Below, in pieces: positions 34,666 through 43,111 of a DNA stretch of 64,000 nt (the first letter of the stretch is position 1; every line of letters starts with the position of its first letter). Source of the stretch: Fusobacterium sp. (GTDB lineage Bacteria > Fusobacteriota > Fusobacteriia > Fusobacteriales > Fusobacteriaceae); assembly GCF_032477075.1 (NCBI RefSeq), contig NZ_JAWDXO010000001.1:1-64000 (forward strand). Reading direction: 5' to 3'. Below the pieces are notes generated by a model that ran no database searches, was not told the origin of the DNA, and worked only from the letters and a program-made list of their open reading frames with translations. The position numbers and the translations under genes are program-made.

Positions 34666-34755
34666 TTATTTAAAGAATTTATCTGCTAAATAATCAAATA
34701 AGAAATGTTTTCTATTTTTGTAATCCAACCAATCATAATCATAGTTTTCGTTCAT
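34666..34755 (-). CDS. 29-residue microprotein ORF
   Basis: ATG to TAA gives MNENYDYDWLDYKNRKHFLF followed by DYLADKFFK: acidic aromatic N-terminus and an amphipathic end. No ribosome site of its own, but it starts seven bases after the stop of the 24-residue ORF, suggesting translational coupling. Ends right before a terminator. Coding status is uncertain. Confidence 0.4.
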   Translation of the reverse strand: MNENYDYDWLDYKNRKHFLFDYLADKFFK

Positions 34756-34762
34756 ATCAATA

Positions 34763-34837
34763 CTAATATATAAGTCCTACAAAAGTAATAATTTTAATTA
34801 TAAATGTAATGACATCAAAAAGTGCATCCATATCCAT
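34763..34837 (-). CDS. 24-residue hydrophobic microprotein
   Basis: Starts MDMDALFDVITFIIKIITFV and ends GLIY: an acidic N-terminus and a single membrane-spanning helix. Preceded by AAGGAGT (34850-34844) at a good distance. Such peptides are often type I toxins or small membrane regulators, but nothing here decides. The relic integrase lies directly upstream on the same strand. Confidence 0.45.
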   Translation of the reverse strand: MDMDALFDVITFIIKIITFVGLIY

Positions 34838-34853
34838 ATTTTTACTCCTTTAT

Positions 34854-35133
34854 TTATATCTCAAATTGAGGACAAATTTTAGTAATATTTTCTTCTTCAA
34901 TATCAATATACTTTAAAGTACCTTTATATACATAATATCCCCATGTTTTTCTAAGAGAATGTGACTCAATAAAATATTCAATACTAAGCATATCACGCAA
35001 CTTATGAAATTCTTGACTTACTCTATTAACACTAACAGGTCTATCAATCTTGTGTTTGATATTATAATGTGAAAGGTTCTTAAATATATAACCTTCTTTT
35101 ATAGGGAAACCTATAGACTCATAATAATAGCAT
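34854..35133 (-). pseudogene. Tyrosine recombinase (integrase) C-terminal relic
   Basis: Open without stops on the minus strand but with no start. It reads GYIFKNLSHYNIKHKIDRP, then EFHKLRDML, then SHSLRKTWGYYVYKG, TLKYIDIEEENI and a stop. HSLRKTWGYYVYK is the HxxR box of phage/XerC-type tyrosine recombinases, and IFKN...RPVS corresponds to the segment before it. About 20 residues that should hold the second His and the approach to the catalytic Tyr are deleted, so it is dead. Confidence 0.72.
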
Positions 35134-35188
35134 CAGATTTTGAATATAGAAGTAAGATATATAAATAAAAAAATAAAAGAAAAAAGTT

Positions 35189-35215
35189 AAAGCAGCTACC
35201 AAACTGCCTTTTTTA
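35189..35215. terminator. Weak hairpin with A- and T-rich flanks
   Basis: AAGCAG (35190-35195) with CTGCCTT (35204-35210), A-rich to the left and TTTTTTATTTTTT to the right. Confidence 0.5.
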
Positions 35216-35241
35216 TTTTTTCAATCTCTATCTAATTAAGA
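35208..35241. repeat. Approximate direct repeat, left copy
   Basis: T-run followed by AATCTCTATCTAATTAAGA. The same sequence with one mismatch and one extra A lies at 36127-36161, so the GNAT acetyltransferase gene is bracketed by the pair. Confidence 0.6.
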
Positions 35242-35567
35242 TTTCCTAAACTTATATCAAAGGAATGTCAATAAAGATCAAAGTACTGGGGAAAAATCGT
35301 ATTTTATTGTGGAGATATCACTCAATGTATAGTATAATATCTATAATGTCATACAAAAGTATTATAAAGAATTTTTTTTAAAAATTGTGCTGACAGTCTT
35401 TTTCATATGGTTACTCTTTGTTATATTTTAAGGAGTAATTTGTGTGCAGTATGGGTATAAATAACATTAGAACAATAACAGGCATAAACCATTTAGTTTT
35501 AAAACTGTTAGAAGAACAGCTGTTGAAACAGTATTATACAGAGTATTTATATTAGTGGAGGCATTGT

Positions 35568-36014
35568 ATGGAATTTAGAAGAGCAACTTTAGAAGACATT
35601 GAACTTTTGATTGACCTAAGAAAAAAGCAACTTATAGATGAAGGAATTCGAATTACTCAAAACATTGATTATGAATTGGATGGATTCTTTAGAAACTTTT
35701 TGGGTAATAACACAATGATAGAATGGCTTGTTGAGAGTAACAGTATTGTCATTGCTAGTGCTGCTGTTATATTTTACGATTTTCCACCCACATATACTAA
35801 TATAAGTGGTAAAAAAGCATATATAACAAATATGTATACATCACCTGAATATCGTGGGAAAGGGATTGCTACATCTTTATTAAACAGACTGGTAAAAGAT
35901 ATACAACAAGCAGGAATTGAGAAAGTTTGGCTTGGTGCCTCAAAATTAGGAAGACCAGTTTATAAAAAGTTTGGTTTTAAAGAAACGGATGAATGGCTAG
36001 AAATCACTATTTAA
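35568..36014 (+). CDS. GNAT-family N-acetyltransferase
   Basis: 148 residues, single GNAT domain. The acetyl-CoA-binding motif A is clear: ITNMYTSPEYRGKGIATSLL (RGKGIA, about residues 105-111), followed by the C-terminal VWLGASKLGRPVYKKFGFKETDEW strand-helix. N-terminus MEFRRATLEDIELLIDLRKKQ is typical. The acceptor is unknown. It is an isolated plus-strand gene within the degraded, mostly minus-strand region, bracketed by a short direct repeat, so it may have been acquired. Start follows GTGGAGG. Confidence 0.88.
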   Translation: MEFRRATLEDIELLIDLRKKQLIDEGIRITQNIDYELDGFFRNFLGNNTMIEWLVESNSIVIASAAVIFYDFPPTYTNISGKKAYITNMYTSPEYRGKGIATSLLNRLVKDIQQAGIEKVWLGASKLGRPVYKKFGFKETDEWLEITI

Positions 36015-36106
36015 TGGAATTCTCTATTTTTTTAAATAAAAAAGAAAAATTAATATAAGAAATAGTTGACTATTTTAATATAAAGTAAGAAATAAAAATA
36101 ACTGTA

Positions 36107-36135
36107 GAATAGGGAATTTCCCTATTCTTTTTTAT
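36107..36135. terminator. Bidirectional terminator after the GNAT gene
   Basis: GAATAGGGAA (36107-36116) pairs with TTTCCCTATTC (36117-36127) and is followed by TTTTTTATTTTTT. It serves the GNAT gene and the minus-strand frameshifted gene. Confidence 0.85.
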
Positions 36136-36161
36136 TTTTTGAATCTCTATCTAAATTAAGA
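36127..36161. repeat. Approximate direct repeat, right copy
   Basis: T-run then AATCTCTATCTAAATTAAGA; partner of 35208-35241. It covers the stop codon and 3' flank of the frameshifted membrane gene, so the repeat may mark duplicated 3' ends of related genes. Confidence 0.6.
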
Positions 36162-36414
36162 CCTCATAAGAGTTACTAAAAATATAATAAACCATAGTAA
36201 TATAAGTATTGCTATAAGGATAAAACATGCTTTAATATAATTTTTTAAGTTTAAATTTGTTTTTTCTGAAACTAGCCAAACAATCCACATTATTATATTT
36301 ACAATAGGAATTATGGAAATTATAATTACTTTCAACTAAATCTTTTACACTTAAAACTTTTTCTTGCTTTCTTATTTTAATGGTAGTAGAGTTGAAATGT
36401 TCTTCATCAATCAT
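36156..36414 (-). pseudogene. Frameshifted small membrane protein
   Basis: The first frame begins MIDEEHFNSTTIKIRKQEKV and runs on past KDLVESNY into a non-membrane tail. One base over, the sequence reads VIIISIIPIVNIIMWIVWLV, a hydrophilic loop, then ACFILIAILILLWFIIFLV and a stop at 36156: plainly two transmembrane helices. A single-base indel near 36325-36345 separates the halves. Joined it would be about 85 residues with a cytosolic head and two helices. No family recognised. Confidence 0.55.
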
Positions 36415-36458
36415 TTATATTTTCCTTAATAGTAATTATTTGATTTTTTCTACAAGTC

Positions 36459-37079
36459 TTATTTTATACCATCAAAATATTCAGCAATTTTTATTCCTTC
36501 TTTTTCAGAAATATAAACAGTCTCCTGATCTTCTTTTTGAGCTTTATAAGTGTAATGAAATATATAATATATTCTAGGAATATACATATATCGAATAGAA
36601 AATAATCTTACTCTTTGGAATTTTACATTATTTTCAACAATATTTATTTGTTTTTGTTTATTATTTACATAAGTAAACGTAATAGTGTTGTCTTCAATTT
36701 TAAAAGACTTTACTATTGTTCGTAAATAAAGGAAAAAAATTATTATAGCAATAATAGTTTCAGCAATACCTAATTTTATCAATTTCTGATTTAATATTTT
36801 TTTTCTTTCTGCTTGTAATACCTCTAACTTTTTATTTTTTTCTATTTTATATTTTTTAGAATATTCTTCCTTTGCTTGAATAAGTTTCTCTCCACCACCA
36901 AAATCAGCTAATGTTGGTTCTTCTCCAACTATAGAAATTATTTCTTCATGTGGTATATGGATATTTCCCATTTTACTTGTTATGATAGCAAAACTTACAA
37001 AAGTAATAAAAATTATAAGTCCTAAAGTTACTTCAAATGCGGCTAGTATTCTTTTTGTTCTTTTAGTGATAAATTCCAT
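36459..37079 (-). CDS. Hypothetical membrane protein with coiled-coil loop
   Basis: About 206 residues from ATG 37079, which follows AAAGGAG; a longer start at 37103 lacks a site. Two hydrophobic helices, VTLGLIIFITFVSFAIIT near residue 20 and LGIAETIIAIIIFFLYLRTIV near residue 105, flank a periplasmic, Glu/Lys-rich helical segment (about 65-95). The C-terminal cytosolic part is beta-rich (DNTITFTYVNNKQKQI), resembling a small PH/YcxB-type domain. Function unknown. Tandem with the next minus-strand gene upstream. Confidence 0.65.
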   Translation of the reverse strand: MEFITKRTKRILAAFEVTLGLIIFITFVSFAIITSKMGNIHIPHEEIISIVGEEPTLADFGGGEKLIQAKEEYSKKYKIEKNKKLEVLQAERKKILNQKLIKLGIAETIIAIIIFFLYLRTIVKSFKIEDNTITFTYVNNKQKQINIVENNVKFQRVRLFSIRYMYIPRIYYIFHYTYKAQKEDQETVYISEKEGIKIAEYFDGIK

Positions 37080-37161
37080 TTGTTCTCCTTTTATATATAA
37101 CAACTTACATTTTAAAATATTTATTTAATTTTTTCTAAAAGAGTTTTCTGATTTATTATAT

Positions 37162-37773
37162 CTATTTAGGTATAAATTCAATAACAATTGAGTTAATATC
37201 TTTATATAAATATATTGTTGAATCGCCAACCTCTCCTTTTTGATTACTTTTTATTTCTTTTTTTATTGTATTTTTTAGAAACTTTGTCATTTCTTTTTGA
37301 GAATTACTTGAATTTAAAATATTATTTACAATTAAGACTTTAGATTTAAAATTATTGATTGTTCCTTTATCAAATTCAACAGTTGTATTAAACTCTGAAG
37401 TATTTTTACCTGCTTTACTTATTCCAAATTTAGAATATACTGCAACAGCAGTTAAGTGTTCTTTTTCTTCATTAAAATAACCTCTTATTTCATGAGAAGA
37501 AAATATTACACTTTTATAGTGATCTCTTATGTCACCATTTTGTTCAGTAAATTTTTTTACTCTATTATCAACTTTGATACTTGCTGTAGGATCAATTTCT
37601 TTAAGTAACTCCACTAATTCATCAAATGTTATTTTATATGTTCCTGAAACATCTACCCTAGAAATATCATTTTTTAATCTTGGGGTTTTAATTCCATCAA
37701 AATTTTTATTTGCTAAAAATATTATTGGGATTATAAAAATTAGTAGTATTAGTACAAATAATAATTTTTTCAT
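37162..37773 (-). CDS. Hypothetical membrane-anchored exported protein
   Basis: 203 residues. An N-terminal hydrophobic segment (LLFVLILLIFIIPIIFLA) is either an uncleaved anchor or a signal peptide; the rest is soluble with mixed strands and helices, several Lys/Asn-rich stretches and no motif I know. The ribosome site is weak, so expression may be low or coupled to something upstream. Part of the minus-strand cluster between the HU gene and the frameshifted gene. Confidence 0.6.
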   Translation of the reverse strand: MKKLLFVLILLIFIIPIIFLANKNFDGIKTPRLKNDISRVDVSGTYKITFDELVELLKEIDPTASIKVDNRVKKFTEQNGDIRDHYKSVIFSSHEIRGYFNEEKEHLTAVAVYSKFGISKAGKNTSEFNTTVEFDKGTINNFKSKVLIVNNILNSSNSQKEMTKFLKNTIKKEIKSNQKGEVGDSTIYLYKDINSIVIEFIPK

Positions 37774-37839
37774 TCATTCTTATATGATAAACCGTAGAAT
37801 AAGCCAGTTATCATATTACCTCCTTATTTTATTAAATAT

Positions 37840-38115
37840 TTATTTAATTTTTTCTGAAAGAGTTTTACTGGCTTTAAATTTAACAGCTTTTTTAGCTTCT
37901 ACTTTCATTTCTTTTCCAGTTTGTGGATTTCTACAAGTTCTAGCTGCTCTATCCACTACTTCAAATTTTCCAAATCCAAGAAAAGTAACATCTTCTCCTT
38001 TTAGTAATCTTTCTTCAATAACTGTTAAGAAAGCTGCAGCCTTTCTTTCAGCATCTGCTTTAGTTTCAAATTCTCCTTTTGAAAAATATAAATCAATAAA
38101 TTCTTTTTTAGTCAC
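37840..38115 (-). CDS. hup: HU-family DNA-binding protein
   Basis: 91 residues, the usual HU length. The prokaryotic HU/IHF signature is intact: GFGKFEVVDRAARTCRNPQT near residues 47-66, the arm that intercalates into the minor groove. It compacts and bends DNA as a dimer. The start codon is GTG 38115 after a perfect AGGAGG. A sigma-70 promoter lies upstream. A chromosomal HU within the degraded zone suggests that the zone is not one continuous foreign element. Confidence 0.93.
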   Translation of the reverse strand: MTKKEFIDLYFSKGEFETKADAERKAAAFLTVIEERLLKGEDVTFLGFGKFEVVDRAARTCRNPQTGKEMKVEAKKAVKFKASKTLSEKIK

Positions 38116-38159
38116 AATGACCTCCTGTTGTTATGTAGTTAAAATTTAATTACATAAGA

Positions 38160-38189
38160 ATTATAAGGGAAAAACAAGAAGAAAGTCAA
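38160..38189 (-). promoter_or_regulatory. Promoter of the HU gene
   Basis: Minus strand TTGACT (38189-38184), 18-bp spacer, TATAAT (38165-38160). Confidence 0.7.
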
Positions 38190-38280
38190 ATAAAAAAGAA
38201 GTTGTTGTACTTATTTGAACTATTAATAATTCTTTTGTTTTTTGAATTAAATTATGATGATTACAATTATTAAACACACA

Positions 38281-38530
38281 CAATATATTGCTATAACTCA
38301 GAAAAAATTTATTTAGAAAAAGAGAAATATGAAGCTTTAATGAAATATGTAAAAATAAATTTAAGCAAAGAGGATAAATTTTAATATAGTTTTAGATTTT
38401 GAGTATGGAGGGAAAGTATATAAATAGAAAATTCAGAAAGGTTTTATTGTTGGATTTTTTCTATTTAAGAATGAATTTGTCTTTAAGTTCTGAAAGTGTG
38501 ATAATTCTTATTAAAATTTTTTTCTTAAGT
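38281..38530 (+). pseudogene. Decayed antitoxin-like relics
   Basis: At 38281-38384 a frame without a start reads YNSEKIYLEKEKYEALMKYV and stops at TAA. From about 38410 to 38530 there is a broken copy of the sequence seen downstream at 39866-39985 (shared AGTATATAAATA, TATTTAAGAA and ATTCTTATTA blocks). The downstream copy starts with a RelB/CopG-like N-terminus, so these are probably remnants of antitoxin genes. Evidence is thin. Confidence 0.35.
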
Positions 38531-38622
38531 TCTTCAAAAGTTAGGTATATTCTAAAATAATTAAGAAATGAAACCCACTACCACAAATATTTTTAGATGC
38601 AAAAATAAAGTTTGATAAAATA

Positions 38623-39246
38623 TCAAAATAAGAAAAATTTACTGAATTTAAAATGGCTTTTAAACCAATCTTTGTACCATTTTTTTTGATTCTTGTATTC
38701 TTTTGAAAGAAAACCATTAGTTATTTTTATTTTTGGGTTATTTAAAGTTATTCTATCTAAAAAATTGAAAAATAGTTTAACTTTATGAGGTGCTAATGTA
38801 ATTTTACTATTTTTTCCATTAGTTTTATAGAAATATATTATTAATGAATTTTTATTATATCTAGTATTTGCAATGTAAGTGTGTATCCATAATATTGAAT
38901 TAGTGTTTATTCCTTCAAGAGAAAAACCTCTATTGATAGCAAGGATATTCTCATGAAGCAGTAAAGGGAAGAAAACCTTTTTTTCTTCTTCTGTTAGAAA
39001 AGAGTAGTAAGTATCTTGATTTTTACATTTAATTTTCCATATAAAAAACCAAACAAGGCAAATAGCTAAAATAATCAGTGAAATAGAAAGAATACCATAA
39101 AAAACATTTTGCTTTTCTTCTACTCCAACAATTTCTATAGGAGACATAATTATTTCTAAATAAAAAGTAATTATGAAAATTATTTCCAGACTTATAAAAA
39201 TTCCCCAAACAATAAATAAATATAAATATTTTTTTTTAGATTTCAT
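38623..39246 (-). CDS. Hypothetical membrane protein, two helices plus soluble domain
   Basis: 207 residues starting after AAAAGGAG. Two transmembrane helices (YLYLFIVWGIFISLEIIFII near residue 8; FYGILSISLIILAICLVWFF near residue 48) followed by a basic cytosolic domain with strands (NSLIIYFYKTNGKNSKITL). The layout is like that of the protein at 36459-37079, so they may be distant paralogues. No family recognised. A tyrosine-recombinase relic lies just upstream of it. Confidence 0.62.
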   Translation of the reverse strand: MKSKKKYLYLFIVWGIFISLEIIFIITFYLEIIMSPIEIVGVEEKQNVFYGILSISLIILAICLVWFFIWKIKCKNQDTYYSFLTEEEKKVFFPLLLHENILAINRGFSLEGINTNSILWIHTYIANTRYNKNSLIIYFYKTNGKNSKITLAPHKVKLFFNFLDRITLNNPKIKITNGFLSKEYKNQKKWYKDWFKSHFKFSKFFLF

Positions 39247-39287
39247 GGAAATTCTCCTTTTTTGACTTTATTAATATTTTTAATTCT

Positions 39288-39437
39288 TTATATTACAAAT
39301 TTTGGGGATATATCAAAAATATTTTCTTTTTCAATACCAATATATTTTAAAGTTTGTTCAACTACTGAATGATTAAAGGCTTTCATCAGGAGAGCAATAT
39401 TTAAAGTTCCTTTGTGAAGTGTTCTTTGAGAAAATTA
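39288..39437 (-). pseudogene. Second tyrosine recombinase C-terminal relic
   Basis: Minus-strand frame without a start reads SQRTLHKGTLNIALLMKAFN, then HSVVEQTLKYIGIEKENI and stops at 39288. IALLMKAFNHS...TLKYIGI is the region of the second catalytic His and the catalytic Tyr of XerC/phage integrases. It ends with the same TLKYI-I-EEN-type tail as the relic at 34854-35133, so both descend from one integrase type. Confidence 0.72.
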
Positions 39438-39823
39438 TACCATAGAAAGGATTGGATTAATAGCTACACATAGCATAAGAGAAATAGGTAAAATATTTCT
39501 ATTCAGTTACTACATATAAAAATGAATTATGAATAAAGTATCTTGCAAAAATGTCTAAAAAGGGTATTCTATAAAGTGAATATTTGAAAACACTAAGTTA
39601 AGTGGTCGATATTCCATATTTATGGATTCCTAGATTTTATTTTTAATATTTAAAAAATTTAAAATCATTTTTTATAGTCTTTTCTAAAAGATATATTTCA
39701 TTAGTTTTTACATTTTAAACTAGAAATATAACCTATTTAAGCATTTTATATTAAATAATATTGACTTTTTGTTTACAATGTAATACGGTATATAAAAGTA
39801 GCTTTACCAAAGGAGTTGAAAAA

Positions 39824-39928
39824 ATGGCTGTTATATTAATAAGATTTAATGAAGAAGAAGAAGAGATTATAAGAAAGTATATAAATAAAAAAGTCAGGAA
39901 TAAAAACTTTCTTGATTTTTTTATTTAA
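39824..39928 (+). pseudogene. Truncated antitoxin-like ORF, 34 residues
   Basis: ATG 39824 follows AAAGGAG. The peptide starts MAVILIRFNEEEEEIIRKYI and continues NKKVRNKNFLDFFI; an MAxISIRL-like strand and an acidic helix are typical of RelB/DinJ and other ribbon-helix-helix antitoxins, which normally run to 70-90 residues. It stops early and no toxin follows, so it is probably a remnant. Confidence 0.5.
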
Positions 39929-40124
39929 GAAAAAATTATCTTTAAGTTTTGAAATTATATTAATTCTTATTAGAAATCTTTTTTGAAGTTTGAGACAATT
40001 TTATTATTAAGTGATAGTTTATAACGTTTGAGTTACTGAAATTAAAAAGAAAAGAGAAGAAAATATCTGTTTCTAAATTAATAAAAGAAACAAGAATTAA
40101 TAAAAATAAATATCAGGATATTTT

Positions 40125-40268
40125 TTATAAGCTCTTTTTTATTTCATCATTTATATATAAGCCTGTAAAAACTCCATTTGTTTCTTTAAAATTAAGTTCA
40201 AAATTAATTCTTTTATAACCATTTAAAAAATCTTTAGAAATTTTTCCTAATTCATTACTTATTAACAT
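40125..40268 (-). CDS. Hypothetical 47-residue ORF
   Basis: Starts ATG 40268 after AAGGATGA, a fair ribosome site. The peptide starts MLISNELGKISKDFLNGYKR and ends in DEIKKSL; soluble, mixed character, no family recognised. It may be the shortened front end of a longer gene, with the interrupted frame at 40398-40772 lying upstream on the same strand. Confidence 0.4.
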   Translation of the reverse strand: MLISNELGKISKDFLNGYKRINFELNFKETNGVFTGLYINDEIKKSL

Positions 40269-40397
40269 TATTTTTCATCCTTCATATTTTTCCTTCAATA
40301 ATTTATTTTGTGAGAGTAATATTATAAAATATTACTCTCTTATTTTTTCTTGAAATAATCTATAACTATAAGATCTTGTTCTGTACAAACAGACAGG

Positions 40398-40772
40398 TTA
40401 AAAGCTTCTTGATATAATTACTGAATATATTAACTCCAATTTACTGTAGTTATCAGCAACATAAAATATTAAGTTAATACTTGTCTTATTTTTTAGTTTA
40501 TAAAGGTTATCAACTAATTCTATAATTTTTCCATCATATTCAATTTTATTTTTGGTTTTGATTCTTGGATATGTTTCATTTAAAAATCTCCTGTAAGGGT
40601 AATATATGAAGTACTATCCATTTGTTTTTTATTTATATAAAATCTCTTGTAATCAATCAAAATAGATATCATTATGCTCTTTTAATAATTTTCTATCTTC
40701 AAAATATTTAATATCATATAAATCTGAAAAATTTAATGTGATACTAATATTTTTATTATTTTTTTAAACTAT
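40398..40772 (-). pseudogene. Interrupted gene of unknown function
   Basis: Minus-strand coding-like sequence broken by several stops. Readable parts: KNISITLNFSDLYDIKYFED, then after the breaks YPYRRFLNETYPRIKTKNKI, IELVDNLYKLKNKTSINLIF and YVADNYSKLELIYSVIISRS. It looks like a soluble protein of 110-120 residues. No family recognised. Confidence 0.5.
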
Positions 40773-41187
40773 ATGTTTCTTGAGCCTGAAAAAGATCTTT
40801 TATCTTTTAATTTTTTCAATGCTACATAAATTTTAAATAGAAAAGTTTTATTTTTTGCTTGATTTTTACTTTATTACAAATTTGCTAAATACTGTTATTT
40901 CTGTTGCTAAAAAATTAATAATTTTGTATCTAAGTATAATTATTTTCTTTCATAAAGAAAGCAATAGTCTCATGCAATAGAGAATTTTTTATATATTTTA
41001 TCCCATTTCATTTTACTATTTGTTAAAGAGGAACAGCAAATATTTATTCATAGTTTAAGGTATATAATATAGTTAAATACATCTTTAAATTAAAGGATTT
41101 TTCATATCTAAAATGAAGGTTATTTTAATAATATTCTTTTTCCTAATTGCTTCTATTTAAAGATACAAAAGTCTTAAGACACAAGAC

Positions 41188-41622
41188 TTAAAAATCAAAA
41201 ATAGAAATTCCAACAATATAAAAATTTTCTTTTTTTCTATTTTCTTTTAAATAAATTTGCAAGATGGTATTATTATCTACACGCAAAATAGTAATATTTA
41301 TAAGATTTTCATCTTTTTTTAATAAATCATCAGCTATTAATTCAATATTGTTGGTAGTTATTTTTAAATAATCATTAAGAAATGATTTTGAAAAAAGAAT
41401 AGATGTAAAGAAAAAATCATAAGCATATTCTTTGTTAGAAAAAAAGAAAATTTTACCATAATGAAGCTTGGAATCTTCATTTTTACTGGTAGGCGCAAAA
41501 GAGCTTTTTTTAATAGATGAAATTTCATATAAATTATTTAAAAAGAGAATATCTTTTTTATTAAAAGAACTTGTGAAAGATAAAGTTGATAACATTAAGA
41601 ACATAATAGTAATTTTTTTCAA
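41188..41622 (-). CDS. Hypothetical secreted protein, TTG start
   Basis: 144 residues. The frame opens with TTG 41622, eight bases after AAAAGGAG, and begins MKKITIMFLMLSTLSFTSSF, a signal peptide. The mature part is Lys/Asn/Phe-rich with no known motif. Promoter not certain. Likely periplasmic. It is one of the few intact genes in the degraded region. Confidence 0.62.
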   Translation of the reverse strand: MKKITIMFLMLSTLSFTSSFNKKDILFLNNLYEISSIKKSSFAPTSKNEDSKLHYGKIFFFSNKEYAYDFFFTSILFSKSFLNDYLKITTNNIELIADDLLKKDENLINITILRVDNNTILQIYLKENRKKENFYIVGISIFDF

Positions 41623-41960
41623 TATAGTATCTCCTTTTAAACTTTAGATGTATTATAACAAAATCTTAAAAAATAAGGAAGTATTCTTAGTAAAATAGTG
41701 TGGTATAATCCAAAGTCTATTAAGATCAAACTCTTTTGATACAACTAATCAGACTTATCAACTAATTAATTAATCAAAGAAGTTTGTAATATATGATAAA
41801 ATTAGGTTATTGGATATCAAATATTTTCTATATATTTCCTTATAATTTTTTCTTTAAATAAATGTTAGAATTTGTAATTAAATCTTGTCCCATTTCTTAT
41901 TTTGGAAATAATTTTGAAAATTTATTTTCAAAACTAAATGTAGAAAATTAAAATAAAAAA

Positions 41961-41982
41961 GGAGTTCTTGGAGGTGAACTCA
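41961..41982 (-). terminator. Hairpin with minus-strand T-run
   Basis: GAGTTC (41962-41967) with GAACTC (41976-41981); on the minus strand followed by CTTTTTTATTTT. Confidence 0.55.
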
Positions 41983-42080
41983 CTCTTTTGGACATATTAA
42001 ACATATTGTAGGAGAGAAAAAAATATGTTATATTGAAATATTCTAATTAAATTGAGAATTCCTTTTTTAAATAATAAAAA

Positions 42081-42106
42081 AAGAACCTATGGACAAAGAG
42101 GTTCTT
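42081..42106 (-). terminator. Hairpin terminator downstream of the small exported protein gene
   Basis: AAGAACCT (42081-42088) pairs with AGGTTCTT (42099-42106); on the minus strand it is followed by TTTTTTTATT. Confidence 0.7.
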
Positions 42107-42249
42107 CTTACTAAATAGAAATTTTTTAGGAAAAAACCTATATTGTAATTTGTTAATATTATTCTAATTAAATATTAATAAGCAGACCTTGTTTTTTCAA
42201 CATAAGTATTTCTTATCAATTCTTATTTTAAAATTTAATTGTCTACAGC

Positions 42250-42502
42250 CTAAGCTACCTTAGTGAGTAATCGTTTATGTTTTCCAAAGTTATCATATTC
42301 ATAAAATATATTATTAGCTATTTTTTCTAAAAATTATAGGAATTCCTCTATCACTATATGCATATATTGCATTTTTTATAGTTCCATCAAAATTATATTC
42401 TATTTGAAATTCAATTTCTGAAGTATGTATTTTTCCTTCATAAATCCGAACATTTGGAAATAAAGAATAAGTTATTATAAAATATAATAGTATTTTTATC
42501 AT
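42250..42502 (-). pseudogene. Small exported protein gene, probably frameshifted
   Basis: From ATG 42502 (after AAAGGAT) the frame reads 62 residues with a signal peptide (MIKILLYFIITYSLFPNVRI) and EFQIEYNFDGTIKNAIYAYS, ending at 42314. A one-base shift at a run of A just before that stop extends it with EKIANNIFYEYDNFGKHKRL and a stop at 42250. The YNFDG and YEYDNFGK pieces look like repeats of one beta motif, which supports the two frames having been one gene. The 62-residue form may still be the functional one. Confidence 0.5.
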
Positions 42503-42718
42503 TTTAATCCTTTCTTGATCTTCTGTTTTTCCTCAAATATTTTATTATTTTTTAATTATTCAAATTATTTTATACTAATTTATTTTTTTGTTCAGTTTAG
42601 TTTCAATCTATCTAATTTAAAAATACTTGTCATAAATACGAAGTGACAAGTATTTAAAAGATAGGCTAATTTTTTCTATTGAAATTTATAATGATATCAC
42701 TAAAAAACTTACTATACT

Positions 42719-43111
42719 CTAGTAGATGCCTCTAAGCTCGATACTTCTTTTAAATTTTTTAATAAATATATATTTTTGTAATAAATAAAAATATATATTA
42801 AAGCCAAAGTTAGTTGAAAATATCCAACTATAAGAATTAATTCTTTTAAATTTTGTGGTTTAAATAAAAATATTGTTATCAATATAAGAGTTTTTTGAAT
42901 AAATAAATTTTTTATAACAAATTTTTCTTTAATTTAATCCACTTAAAACATATTTGCATATTTCTAAAAATATATTTGGCAATAAAAAAATGATATTTAT
43001 AAGAAAGACTGGTAAAATACTTTTTATAATCCAAGTTGGAACTGTATAAAGATTAGATATATAATCTTTAGAGATGAAAAATAAAAATGAGAAAATAAGA
43101 GAAATAATCAC
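42719..43111 (-). pseudogene. MATE-like transporter C-terminal relic
   Basis: Two membrane-protein frames joined by a one-base shift at GGATTAAATTAAAG. First part: IISLIFSFLFFISKDYISNL, VPTWIIKSILPVFLINIIFL and a loop; second part: KEKFVIKNLFIQKTLILITI, LILIVGYFQLTLALIYIFIY and a short tail. Helix lengths and loops resemble the last third of a MATE or polysaccharide flippase protein, but the homology is a guess. The intact MATE gene lies just upstream on the same strand. Confidence 0.4.

Larger units (their letters stand above)
39438..41187. other. 1.75-kb region with only relics
   Basis: AT-rich sequence without an intact gene of any size. What can be named is listed separately: a 34-residue antitoxin-like ORF, a 47-residue minus-strand ORF and an interrupted minus-strand gene. 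The remaining parts, such as 39440-39760 and 40800-41180, show no motif, no strong hairpin and no repeat that I could recognise. Confidence 0.6.

Noticed and set aside
37529..38149. 206-codon plus-strand open frame
   Set aside because: Antisense to the HU gene and the preceding exported-protein gene; HU signature on the minus strand settles the strand.
42929..43111. Independent 60-residue membrane peptide
   Set aside because: Its hydrophobic pattern continues in another frame to 42719, so it is better read as part of a frameshifted transporter remnant.
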